From Bretschneidera sinensis (taxonomy: Eukaryota > Streptophyta > Magnoliopsida > Brassicales > Akaniaceae), in the NCBI GenBank assembly GCA_023935145.1, contig CM043700.1, positions 138,411,328 through 138,475,327 on the forward strand: a stretch of 64,000 bases of DNA. The letters are read 5' to 3'. The notes beneath the pieces are model-generated. The model made no database searches and was not told the origin of the DNA. It saw only the letters and a list, made by a program, of their open reading frames with translations. Position numbers and translations under genes: made by a program. Numbering within the stretch: position 1 is the stretch's first letter; each line of letters starts with the position of its first letter. Of this stretch, positions 1 to 12,052 are shown piece by piece.

Positions 1-3000
1 TTTTTTAATGAAGACCTAAAGGTATAAGATGAAATCCTTGATGAGACCAATTTTAGATTCTTTGGAGATAAGATTTTCATAACTTATATATAGAGGCTCA
101 AGACCTCATAAATACAAATTCACGCAACCAGAACCACTTTGTCTCTCTCACACACTTATTTCTCTAGTTTTTTTATAAATACAAGTTTGTGTATCAAACT
201 GATGTAAATACAGTAACGTGACCAATACCAAACATCAATCTCATTCGACCCAATATTAGTTTGATAACAATACCCTCAGTCTTCTTTTCGGCATAAACAG
301 TTTTTATATCCGAAATTAAATTTTAAGCCATATTACAAATAATATAGTTAGGTAAAGTAAACAATGTTGATTAACTGTTCAATTTTCTTCATTATCACAC
401 ATGTTCAAGTTAAATTGGTCAAGTGAGAAGATAATAAAATCAATTCAGCTCCAAGAGAGATAGAGCTTACAAAGAGGATAGATTCGCAATAACACATGAG
501 AAATATGTACTAATGTAAATATAATATCTCATTGACTTCAAATTGTAAACCAACAACCATTTTTTAGAATTTGAGTCAAACTTGCCTAGTTATCTCCTTT
601 ACCATTTCTACAACATGACTTTTGGTGCAAGGAGCTTTTTCCTATCCTCATCAGTTAACATCATTTTGTCCAAATCAAACAGCTGAAAGAGGAAAAGGAA
701 AAAAGAAAAATTCAACTTCCATCCTTTAAATACCATCATGTATCATGTGTAACTTGTGAAACCAATTCATTAGAATAATAACTATTTTTAACCAATAAAC
801 CGTTTTAATTGCATCGTTTTCTATCAACCCAAAATATGAAAATATAGCTTACGAGGTACAAATGTTTATCTTTGACAAATGAGAGCAGTATGACAATTGG
901 TAAACAATATTTTCCATAAAATTAGAAATTAAAGCAAACTATTTTCCTTCTTCAGTTGTGATAGGAAATCTTTACAAAAAAAGAGCAGAAAATAAGCCAA
1001 ATGTATGATATAAAATCTTTGATGGGACCAATTCTAGATTTTGTGGAGATAAGATCTCCATAACTTATAAATAGAAGCTCAAGACCTCATAAATACAAGT
1101 TCACGCAACCAGAACTACTTTGTCTCTCTTTCACTTATTTCTCTAGTTTTTTTATAAATACAAGTTTGTGTACCAAATTGATGTAAATACAGTAACGTGA
1201 CCAATACCAAACATCAATCTCATTCGACCAAATATTAGTTTGATAACAATACCCTCAGTCTTCTTTTCGGCATAAACAGTTCTTATCTCCGAAATTAAAT
1301 TTTAAGTCATATTACAAATAATGTAGTCAGGTAAAGTAAACAATATTGGTTGACTATTCAATTTTCTTTATTATCAAACATGTTCAAGTTGAATTGTTCA
1401 AGTGAGAAGATAATAAAATCAATTCAACCCCAAGAGAGATAGAGCTTACAAAGAGGATATATTCACAATAGCACATGAGAAACATGTACTAATGTAAATA
1501 TAATATCCCATTGACTTCAAATTGTAAACCAACACCCATCTTTCAGAATTTGAGTCTAACTTGCCTAGTTATCTCCTTTACCATTTCTACAACATGACTT
1601 TTGGTGCGGCTTTTTCTTATACTCATCAATTAACATCATTTTGTCCAAATCAAACAGCTGAAATAGGAAAAAGAAAAAAGAAAAATTCAACTTCCATCTA
1701 TTAAACACCGTCATGTATCATGTGTAACTCGTGAAACAAATTCATTAGAATAATAATGGTTTTTAATAGATAAACCGTTTTAATTGCATCGTTTTCTATC
1801 AACCCGAAATATGAAAATATAGTTTACGAGGTACAAATGTTTATCTTTGACAAATGAGAACAGTATTATAATTGGTATACAATATTTTCCATAAAATTAG
1901 AAATTGAAGCAAACCATTTTCCTTCTTCAGCTGTTTTAGGAAACCTTTACAAAAAAAAGAAGAAAATAAGCCAAATATATGAGATAAAATCTTTGATGGG
2001 ACCAATTCTAGATTCCGTGGAGATAAGATCTCCATAACTTATAAATAGAAGCTCAAGACCTCATAAATACAAGTTCACGCAACCAGAACTACTTTGTCTC
2101 TCTCTCACTTATTTCTCTAGTTTTTTTTTTTATAAATACAAGTTTGTGTACCAAATTGATGTAAATACATTAACGTGACCAATACCAAACATCAATCTCA
2201 TTCGACCCACCATTAGTTTGATAACAATACCCTCAGTCTTCTTTTCGGCATAAACAGTTCTTATCTCCAAGATTAAATTTTAAGCCATATTACAAATAAT
2301 ATAGTCAGGTAAAGTAAACAATGTTGATTGACTGTTCAATTTTCTTCATTATCACACATGTTCAAGTTGAATTGTTCAAGTGAGAAGATAAGAAAATCAA
2401 TTCAGCTCCAAGAAAGATAGAGCTTACAAAGAGGATAGATTCACAATAGCACATGAGAAACATGTACTAATGTAAATATAATATCCCATTGACTTCAAAT
2501 TTTAAACCAACACCCATCTTTCAGAATTTGAGTCAAACTTGCCTAGTTATCTCCTTTACCATTTCTATAACATGACTTTTGGTGCAAGGAGCTTTTTCTT
2601 ATCCTCGTCAATTAATATCATTTTGTCCAAATCAAACAGCTGAAAGTGGAAAAGGAAAAAAGAAAAATTCAACTTCCATCCTTTAAACACCGTTATGTAT
2701 CATGTGTAACTCGTGAAACAAATTCATTAGAATAATAATGGTTTTTAATAGATAAACCGTTTTAATTGCATCGTTTTCTATCAACCCAAAATATGAAAAT
2801 ATAGTTTACGATGTACAAATGTTTATCTTTGACAAATGAGAACAGTATTACAATTGGTATACAATATTTTCCATAAAATTAGAAATTGAAGCAAACAATT
2901 TTCCTTCTTCAGCTGTTTTAGGAAACCTTTACAAAAAAGAGAATAAAATAAGCCAAATGTATGAGATAAAATCTTTGATGGGACCAATTCTAGATTTTGT

Positions 3001-4084
3001 GGAGATAAGATCTCCATAACTTATAAATAGAAGCTCAAGACCTCATAAATACAAGTTCACGCAACCAGAACTACTTTCTCTCTCTTTCTCTCACTTATTT
3101 CTCTAGTTTTTTTTTATAAATACAAATTTGTGTACCAAATTAATGTAAATACATTAACGTGACCAATACCAAACATCAATCTCATTCGACCCACTATTAG
3201 TTTGATAACAATACCCTTAGTCTTCTTTTCGGCATAAACAGTTCTTATCTCCGAAATTAAATTTTAAGCCATATTACAAATAATGTAGTCAGGTAAAGTA
3301 AACAATGATGATTGACTGCTCAATTTTCTTCATTATCACACATGTTCAAGTTGAATTGTTCAAGTGAGAAGATAAGAAAATCAATTCAGCTCCAAGAAAG
3401 ATAGAGCTTACAGAGAGGATAGATTCACAATAGCACATGAGAAACATGTACTAATGTAAATATAATATCCCATTGACTTCAAATTTTAAACCAACACCCA
3501 TCTTTCAGAATTTGAGCCAAACTTGCCTAGTTATCTCCTTTACCATTTCTACAACATGACTTTTGGTGCAAGGAGCTTTTTCTTATCCTCATCAATTAAT
3601 ATCATTTTGTCCAAATCAAATAGCTGAAAGTGGAAAAGGAAAAAAGAAAAATTCAGCTTCCATCCTTTAAACACCGTTATGTATCATGTGTAACTCGTGA
3701 AACAAATTCATTAGAATAATAATGGTTTTTAATAGATAAACCGTTTTAATTGCATCGTTTTCTATCAACCCGAAATATGAAAATATAGTTTATGAGGTAC
3801 AAATGTTTATCTTTGACAAATGAGAACAGTATTACAATTGGTATACAATATTTTCCATAAAATTAGCAATTAAAGCAAACTATTTTCCTTCTTCGGCTGT
3901 TTTAGGAAACCTTTACAAAAAAGAGAATAAAATAAGCCAAATGTATGAGATAAAGTCTTTGATGGGACCAATTCTAGATTCTGTGGAGATAAGATCTCCA
4001 TAACTTGTAAATAGAAGCTCAAGACCTCATAAATACAAGTTCACGCAACCAGAACTACTTTGTCTCTCCCTCACTTATTTCTCT

Positions 4085-4128
<44 letters not shown>

Positions 4129-5152
4129 ATACAAATTTGTGTTCCAAATTGATGTAAATACATTAACGTGACCAATACCAAACATCAATCTCATTCGACC
4201 TACAATTAGTTTGATAACAATACCCTCAGTCTTCTTTTCGGTATAAACAGTTCTTATCTCCGAAATTAAATTTTAAGCAATATTACAAATAATGTAGTCA
4301 GGTAAAGTAAACTATGTTGATTGACTGTTCAATTTTCTTCATTATCACACATGTTCAAGTTGAATTGTTCAAGTGAGAAGATAAGAAAATCAATTCAGCT
4401 CCAAGAAAGATAGAGCTTACAAAGAGGATAGATTCACAATAGCACATGAGAAACATGTACTAATGTAAATATAATATCCCATTCACTTCAAATTTTAAAC
4501 CAACACCCATCTTTCAGAATTTGAGTCAAACTTGCCTAGTTATCTCCTTTACCATTTCTACAACTTGACTTTTGGTGCAAGGAGCTTTTTCTTATCCTCA
4601 TCAATTAATATCATTTTGTCCAAATCAAACAGCTGAAAGTGGAAAAGGAAAAAATAAAAATTCAACTTCCATCCTTTAAACACCGTTATGTATCATGCGT
4701 AACTCGTGAAATAAATTCATTAGAATAATAATAGTTTTTAATAGATAAACCGTTTTAATTGCATCGTTTTCTATCAACCCGAAATATGAAAATATAGTTT
4801 ACGAGGTACAAATGTTTATCTTTGACTAATGAGAACAGTATTACAATTGGTATACAATATTTTCCATAAAATTAGAAATTGAAGCAAACTATTTTCCTTC
4901 TTCAGCTGTTTTAGGAAACCTTTACAAAAAAGAGAAGAAAATAAGCCAAATGAATGAGATAAAATCTTTGATGGGACCAATTCTAGATTCTGTGGAGATA
5001 AGATCTCCATAACTTATAAATAGAAGCTCAAGACCTCATAAATACAAGTTCACGCAACCAGAACTACTTTGTCTCTCTCTCACTTATTTCTCTATTTTTT
5101 TTTTATAAATATAAGTTTGTGTACCAAATTGATGTAAATACATTAACGTGAC
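1..5152. repeat. Tandem array of ~980-bp units, left block
   Basis: Long tandem direct repeat. The anchor 'caagacctcataaatac' recurs at 99, 1080, 2054, 3036, 4020 and 5029, so the spacing is 974-1009 bp. The 1009-bp copy is lengthened by a 38-T run at 4087-4124. Units are collinear and differ mainly by point changes and small indels. Each unit holds an AT-rich body, a TATA-like stretch just before the anchor ('cttataaatagaagctcaag'), and a CT-rich stretch followed by a T-run after it, so it resembles a promoter plus leader. No unit holds a convincing coding region. The array may continue beyond the left edge. Copy 1 is the most divergent. I do not recognise the unit as a named satellite. Confidence 0.93.
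4087..4124. repeat. 38-nt T homopolymer inside one array unit
   Basis: Uninterrupted T run at the site where the other units carry 7-12 T before 'ataaatacaa'. It explains why this unit is about 25 bp longer than its neighbours. Slippage is the simplest cause, and the exact length may be a sequencing artefact. Confidence 0.9.
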
Positions 5153-6408
5153 TGATAGATACTTAAATATTCATATTTAAGCCTCCTTAGTTACAGTTGT
5201 TAGGTCCTTTATTACGTTAATTTGGTCTCTTTTACTCCATTTGTGTGTTTTACATGTTTTTATAGGGTCTTAGAGAAAAAGAAGCAGTTTTGTCACTTAA
5301 AGGAAGAAATCTGGAAGCCCTGGAGCATTCTCTGGACAAAGTGCGATCGATTGCGCCATGCAATGTGATCGAGCGCACATGCGATCATGCGCACACTTGA
5401 AGGATCGAGCGCACATGTACGGGCGTGAACAGTAAACTGCAGAATCCTATTTTGGAAATAAGAGAATTGTTGTTTTAGGAAGGTTTAGGAACTCATGGTT
5501 CTCTTAGGACTTCTCAAAAACTTATAAATACACTTGTAAACAACACACTTAAGACACACCTTAGATAGAAAACACTTCTCTCTTTTCTTTTACTTGGAGT
5601 TGAGGGCTTGGAAGAGAATTGATGCCTCTTCTCTTGGGTTTATTCTTCTCCTTTATGTTTAGTTTATTTATAATGTTTACTTCAGTTAGTATGTGTAACT
5701 AACTCTCTTATAGGGCTCGATTGAAGCCCTAGTTATGCATTCCCATATTTTTATTCATTGATAAAATCTTTGCCAATAGCTTATTATGTTACTTAACTTG
5801 ATTAACACCTGTGCTTATTTAAATTCCTCATATATATGTGTAAGGCCAACGTATGCATGTGGTATGGATGGGTTAGTTAGATCAATTTGGATGATCGAGT
5901 CCTGGGTCTAACATTAGTAACAAGGGATATCTTATCCGGATACCTGGGTTAATCAACATGGGAAACCGGGAGTAGATACCATGCCCTAGGTCTCATGTGG
6001 TTGTCGATTTCCACAGTACTTATGTTTTCTTAAGGAAAAACTCAAGCAGATACCATGCTGAATCCCTTAAGGAAGAAAAGAGTTAGAGTAGATACCATGC
6101 CTAACTCGTTGCTTAGGGAAATCAATAGCTTAAGGAGTAGATACCATGCCCTTAGGTTGGCAACCAGTAGGTATACATAATAAAGCTAGTGCACTGATAC
6201 CTTATACACATTGAGAATGTATGACTAGTGGTGGATATCAAAGCCCTATGTCTTTACTTTAGAGAAACTAATTCTAAAAGCAACTTTACCAATCCCTATG
6301 GAGATGACCTTGCTTTCGCACACTAGACTACACTGATGACCTTGTGCATTTGCTAGTATAACTAGTACGATTATTCACCTATTTATTTAGGTATATACTC
6401 GCACAACA
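5153..6408 (+). repeat. 5' LTR of the Athila-like element
   Basis: 1256 bp, starting TGATAGATAC and ending CTCGCACAACA. A TATA-like box (tataaata) lies at 5523-5530. A CG-rich cluster of cgatcg-type motifs lies at 5343-5425. The motif 'agataccatgc' is repeated four times between 5971 and 6150. Relative to the 3' LTR it lacks about 46 bp near 6264 and has fewer copies of the 'gcacactgcgatcgagcg' repeat, which accounts for most of its shorter length. Confidence 0.95.
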
Positions 6409-6414
6409 AGTTTT

Positions 6415-6434
6415 TGGCGCCGTTACCGGGGATT
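6415..6434 (+). other. Primer-binding site, tRNA-Asp type
   Basis: TGGCGCCGTTACCGGGGATT lies 6 nt inside the 5' LTR. The 3' end of plant tRNA-Asp(GTC), as I recall it, ends CCCCGGCAACGGCGCCA. Its complement matches here except for one base (TTACC in place of TTGCC). tRNA-Asp priming is characteristic of Athila elements. Confidence 0.85.
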
Positions 6435-6575
6435 GCGCTAAATTTTCTTTTAGAATTATTTTCGTCATTATTTTTATTATGCTAAAAATCTCAAAAATTT
6501 TAAGTTTCTGTTTTTATTTTCATTGAAAACCCTAATCTATTTCTTTTCTGTTGCAGGTACTCCAGGGAGTTTTCT

Positions 6576-8360
6576 GTGCCACTTGCGATCGATCGCACCT
6601 TTTTGTGCGATCGAGTGCAATTAAGGCAGAGAGTTACCCGGGCAGTAGTATTTTTTCTGCTGCACTTAGGAAATTGTTCCCAATTCATGCACGGACTACG
6701 ATCCCAACATCCAACAGTCTTTCCCCTTGATCTCGAGCTTGAGAGGACCATCCGACACAATCTTAGAAACAATTTTGAGGAGGAAGAAGAGGAATTCATT
6801 GAAGAAACACCAATGGCGGAACAGCTAGAAAACCAGCAACCATCTGCACGAATACCGATGAAGCAATCCTTCATCCCACGAAACCTTAGTCAGCCATCAT
6901 GCATTGCATATCAACCTGAGGCGGAAAGCAACTATTACGTATCTCCATAAATACTAAGTGCACTAACTCACTTTCGGGGTATACCCAACGAAGATCCACA
7001 CTTGCACCTCCGGGAATTTTTCGATCTTTGCAAATTTCAGCATATCCAAGGCCTAGACCAAGAAGAAATAAGGTTAATTCTATTTCCCTTTTCCTTAAAA
7101 GATAATGCTAAACTGTGGTACAATTATTTACCTGCAGTTTCAATCCATACTTGGGACGAGTTGGCTATCAAATTCCTAAGAAAATTCTTCCCAGCCCAAA
7201 AGACAAGGCAATTGAGGAAGGAGATCCAATCTTTCCAACAAAGGGATGAAGATCTATTCTTTGAGGCATGGGGACACTTCAACGAGCTAATACTCAAATG
7301 CCCACACCACAACCTACCTCAAGATGAGCTGGTATTAGCCTTTTATGAAGGTCTGAATGACATGAATAAAGGCATTGCTGATTCCGGTTGTGGAGGGGTG
7401 CTGATGAAGAAAAGCAGTGAAGAAGCCATGGAATTGTTTGAGGCATTGAGTGAGCATACCCAACAATTCTCCTCAAGATATAAACAAGGAATCAAGAGCA
7501 AAGGTATGTATGAAGCTACTCTAAATGGCGGAACCTCTACCCAAATAGTTGCTCTGGAGAGGAAGCTAGATATGATTGTAAAAGCCATGACTGCTCAAAA
7601 CGCCTCACCAAGTCCACAAGCTACATCACCCTAGGTATGTGCTATATGTTCCCAATTTAATCACACCACTGAGACCTGCCATTTGTATTCATCTACAGAT
7701 CCCGAGTAAGCGAACTATGTGGGACCAAACAGTGCATATGCATACAACCCTGGATGGCAGAACCACTCCAACCTATCATGGAGAAACAATGAAGACACCT
7801 TGAACCCTCAAGGGCAACAAAAGAACGTCCATAAAGCAACCTAACCCATTCCAGAACCCAAGAAGGATGATCTAGAGAGTCTTGTAAAATAACTGGCCCT
7901 TCAACAACAGCAACTAATGACAACACATAAGCAAGTAATTCAAAGGTTAGAGGCACAAATGGGACAATTGGCTAAGGAGCTAAGTGAAAGGAAGCAAGGT
8001 GAACTCCCCACACAAACATTACCAAATCTAAGAGGGCATCAGCAGCTGAAAGCCGTTACAACTCTCCGAAATGGTAAGATCATAGGAGTTAATGAGCCAG
8101 CTCAAGCATATCCAGCTAAGCCATCCACATCCAAGGTGAGTGAAATAGAGAAATGGAATGCACTACCTTTCCCTCAAAGGTTAGTAATTCCCAAGAAAGA
8201 TAAACTGCTTGATATTTTTAAAACCTTGAGAAAAGTAGAAATTAACATTCCCTTATTAGATACAATTAAACAAATTCCTGCTTATACTAAATTTTTAAAA
8301 GATTGTTGCACTAATAAAAGAAAGTTTCAAGAACATGAGATAGTGGCTCTAACTGAATAG
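6576..8360 (+). pseudogene. Athila-like gag, broken by six in-frame stops
   Basis: Capsid/nucleocapsid gene. One reading frame can be followed across the whole interval but is stopped at 6948 (TAA), 7632 (TAG), 7707 (TAA), 7842 (TAA), 7890 (TAA) and 8358 (TAG). The retrotransposon gag domain is clear at 6970-7300 (motifs HLREFFDLC, FPFSLKDNAKLWYNYL and KFLRKFFP). Just beyond the stop at 7632 the same frame encodes an intact CCHC knuckle, CX2CX4HX4C, at 7638-7679, so the stop separates capsid from nucleocapsid. The C-terminal part (7917-8357) has the coiled region and 'LRNGK' typical of Athila gag. The ATG at 6576 is only the first available one, and the true start is uncertain. Confidence 0.85.
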
Positions 8361-8372
8361 GTAAGTGCGGTA

Positions 8373-8939
8373 TTGTTAAGAAAACTACCACCAAAACTGA
8401 AAGATCCGGGTAGTTTTACTATTCTCTGTAGGATAGGTGATAAGTTGTTTGAACGAGCATTACTAGATTTGAGAGTCGGGGTAAATTTGCTACCGTACAT
8501 GGTATTCGAAACCCTAGGTTTGGGGGAGTTACAACCAACTTCCATTACTTTACAGTTGGCAGATAGGAGTATCAAAAGGCCTAGGGGTATTCTTGAGGAT
8601 GTCCTAGTTAAGGTAGGAGAATTCATTTTGCCTGCTGATTTCATTGTGCTAGATATGGAGGAATGCCCTATGCCATTACCCCTACCCATCATATTAGGGA
8701 GACCCTTCATGAGAACTACCGATACTAAGATTTGTGTGAAAAAGGGCATAGTAAGTATGAAGATCAATGGTGAGAAAATAGAATTTAAAATATTTGATGC
8801 AATGAAACTTCCTCAAGATGACTTTGAATGCTTTAATGTTTGTATGATACAAAACTTTGTTGAGCAAGCTTTTCAGGTCCAACACATTGATCCATTAGAG
8901 ACTACTCTCACCAATAGCTTCATGGAGATGGATATTTAG
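8373..8939 (+). pseudogene. Athila-like aspartic protease region
   Basis: In the same frame as gag. The region from LLRKLPPKLKDPGSF through IILGRPFM is the retropepsin-like domain of Ty3 elements. The catalytic loop, normally D-L/T/S-G-A-S-I/V-N-L, reads ALLDLRVGVNLLPY. The aspartate is kept but the following Gly-Ala is lost, so activity is doubtful. The flap-side ILGRPF motif is present. The next 215 nt change frame before the RT begins. Confidence 0.82.
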
Positions 8940-9154
8940 CAAGAATATGAAGATGTTACTGATGACATCATCACAACTGTGCACCATCTTGCAATCTCTC
9001 CAAAATACTCCAGTATGTATCCTCCTCCATTTGAATCTCTTATACCCACTAATATTACTCTTCTCCCATCCATTGTGCAGGCACCAAAATTCGAACTCAA
9101 GCAGCTGCCCGAGCATTTAACATACGCCTACTTGGGAGAAATGAGACTTTACCT

Positions 9155-12052
9155 GTGATTGTAGCTGCTAACTTGAGTAGTGGAGAAGAAGGGAAGTTGT
9201 TAAGAGTTCTTAGGGAGCATAAAACTGCCATTGAGTGGACCATTGCTAGCATTAAGGGGATAAGTCCAGCAAAGTGCATGCATAATATTTACCATGAAGA
9301 AGAAGCAAGGCCCATTCGAGATGCTCAAAGAAGACTTAACCCACACATGAAGGAGGTAGTAAAGGCCGAGATATTAAAGCTACTAGATGTTGGCATCATT
9401 TACCCTATATCAGATAGCAAATGGGTGAGTCCGGTCCAAGTCGTTCCTAAAAAGAGTGGGATAACCGTGGTAAAGAATGAAGATGAGGAGCTCATACCTA
9501 CAAGAAAAACAATGGGTTGGAGAGTATACATTGATTACCGGAGATTAAACAAAGTAACTAGAAAAGATCATTTTCCCTTGCCATTCATTGATCAAATGTT
9601 AGAGAGGTTAGCCGGACACAGTTATTACTGCTTCTTGGATGGGTATAGTGGATACAATCAAATCGCCATAACACCTGAGGATCAAGAAAAGACTACATTC
9701 ACATGTCCTTTCGGTACATTTGCTTATAGAAGAATGCTATTCGGTTTATGCAACGCACCAGCCACTTTTCAAAGATGTATGATGAGTATTTTTTCCGATA
9801 TGGTAAAGAAATATATTGAGATATTTATGGATGATTTTAGTGTCTTTGGATCTAATTTCGATGAGTGCCTAAATCATTTGGAAAATGTCTTAAGGAGATG
9901 TGAAGAGAGTAATTTAGTACTGAATTGGGAAAAATGTCACTTCATGGTTCAACAAGGTATTGTGTTGGGTCACTCCATCTTAGACAAAGGTATTGAGGTA
10001 GACAAGGCTAAGGTTGACATCATTTCAAAGCTACCTCCCCCTCTCACGGTCAAGGGCATTAGAAGTTTCCTTGGACATGCCGATTTTTATAGAAGATTCA
10101 TCAAGGACTTCTCCAAAATCTCGAGACCTCTTTGTGCACTATTGACTAAAGATACCAAATTTGAATGGAATAATGATTGTATGCAAGCTTTCAAAACCTT
10201 GAAGAATGTTCTCACCTTTACCTCAATAATGATGGCACTGGATTGGAACCTCCCTTTCGAATTAATGTGTGATGCCAGTGACTTCGCCTTGGGAGCTGTC
10301 TTAGGTCAAAGAATCAATAAGGTACCTCATGCTATTTACTATGCTTCTAGAACATTAAATGATGCTCAGCTTAACTATTCTACTACTGAAAAAGAATTGT
10401 TAGCTGTTATTTTTGCTTTAGAGAAGTTTAGATCATATCTTATTGGTTCTAAAGTTATTATATTCACAGACCATGCTGCTCTGAGATATTTGTTTTCTAA
10501 GAAAGATGCAAAGCCTAGGCTAATCAGATGGATACTCCTACTCAAAGAGTTCGATTTAGAGATCAAAGACAAAAAGGGGAGTGAGAATGTAGTTGTGGAT
10601 CATTTGTCAAGACTCCTATATGAGAGTGATGATAAAGAGTTACCATTAAATGAGAACTTCCCTGATGAACAACTATTTGCACTCGAGGTAAAACTTCCAT
10701 GGTATGCTGATATAGTTAATTATCTAACTGTTAAAATTTTTCCCCCAGGTATGACTACTCAAGAAAAGAAACGGCTAATATCTCTGTCAAGACACTACCA
10801 TTGGGATGATCCATACCTTTTCAAGGTCTACCCTGATCAAATCGTCAGAAGATATATCCTAGAAGAGGAGCATTCGAGCTTGTTGCAACATTGCCATCAG
10901 TTTGCTTGTGAAGGTCATTTTGGAGCAAAACGAACAGCTCTTAAGGTACTCCAATCTGGTTTCTATTAGCCTAACCTATTTAAAGATGCTTTCTCCTTTT
11001 GCAGCTCATGTGATAGATGCCAGCAGACAGGTAACATCTCTTCCCGAAATCAAATGCCCTTACAAAATATTCATGTAGTAGAACTCTTTGACGTATGGGG
11101 CATTGATTTCATGGGACCCTTTCCTAACTCATTTGGCTATTTATATATTCTTGTGGGTGTGGATTATGTGTCTAAATGGGTTGAGGCTGTCCCTTCAAGG
11201 ACTAATGATCACAAAGTGGTTATCAAGTTTTTGCAGGCTAACATTTTTACTAGGTATGGAACTCCAAGAGCAATCATCAGTGATGGGGGCAGCCACTTCC
11301 ATCATCGTTCTTTTTCCGAACTACTCCGAAAATATGGGATTACTCATAGAGTTGGCACTCCATATCATTCTCAAACCAGTGGCCAAGTAGAAATAAGCAA
11401 CCGAGAGATCAAAGGAATTTTAGAAAGGACAGTAAAGTCGAATCGGAAGGATTGGTCTCTACGCTTAAATGATGCTTTGTGGGCATATAGGACAGTTTAT
11501 AAGACCCCAATTGGCATGTCTCCCTACCGCATAGTCTTTGGAAAAGCAAGCCATCTCTCGGTGGAATTAGAACATCGAGCATATTAGGCCATTAAGCAGT
11601 TCAACTTTGACATGAAGCAAGCGGGTGAGAAAAGGAAGCTACATCTAAATGAGCTTGAAGAATTGAGATATGAGGCCTATGAGAATGCAAAGTTGTACAA
11701 GGAACAGACCAAAGCTTATCATGATAAACAACTAGCCCGGAAGGAGTTCCATGTAGGGCAAAAGGTACTGCTATATGACTCCCGATTGCGGCTGTTCCTA
11801 GGCAAGCTCAAATCCAGATGGTATGGTCCGTACATGGTTACCAAGGTCTTTCCTCATGGTGCATTAGAAGTATGTGGCCCCAACGGAAATCAGCTCTTTA
11901 CAATCAATGGACACAGAGCCAAGCCATACCTCAACACCAAATTTCCTCCAAGAGATGAAGACTTGGCACTTGAATCAGTACAGTATACAGCTGAAACACA
12001 AGCACTAGAGCTCCAAGAGGTGGACTCTAAGTGCCTCTTTCTAAACAACTAG
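9155..12052 (+). pseudogene. Athila-like RT, RNase H and integrase, two nonsense codons
   Basis: Single frame stopped at 10967-10969 (TAG after SGFY) and at 11585-11587 (TAG after EHRAY). Both positions normally carry Trp in this family, so both look like TGG to TAG changes. RT at 9380-10030 has VPKKSG, the fingers motif [21 protein letters not shown] and the intact catalytic FMDDF. RNase H at 10250-10620 has the [12 protein letters not shown] and TDHAALRYL motifs. The integrase HHCC zinc-binding region straddles the first stop ([10 protein letters not shown], then CSSCDRC). The core (11088-11480) has DFMGPFP and NREIKGILE. The C-terminus has [16 protein letters not shown], with no chromodomain, which fits Athila rather than chromoviruses. 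It lies in a different frame from gag-protease. Confidence 0.92.

Noticed and set aside
7124..7588. Minus-strand open frames opposite the Athila gag
   Set aside because: They are antisense shadows of a clear gag domain on the plus strand.
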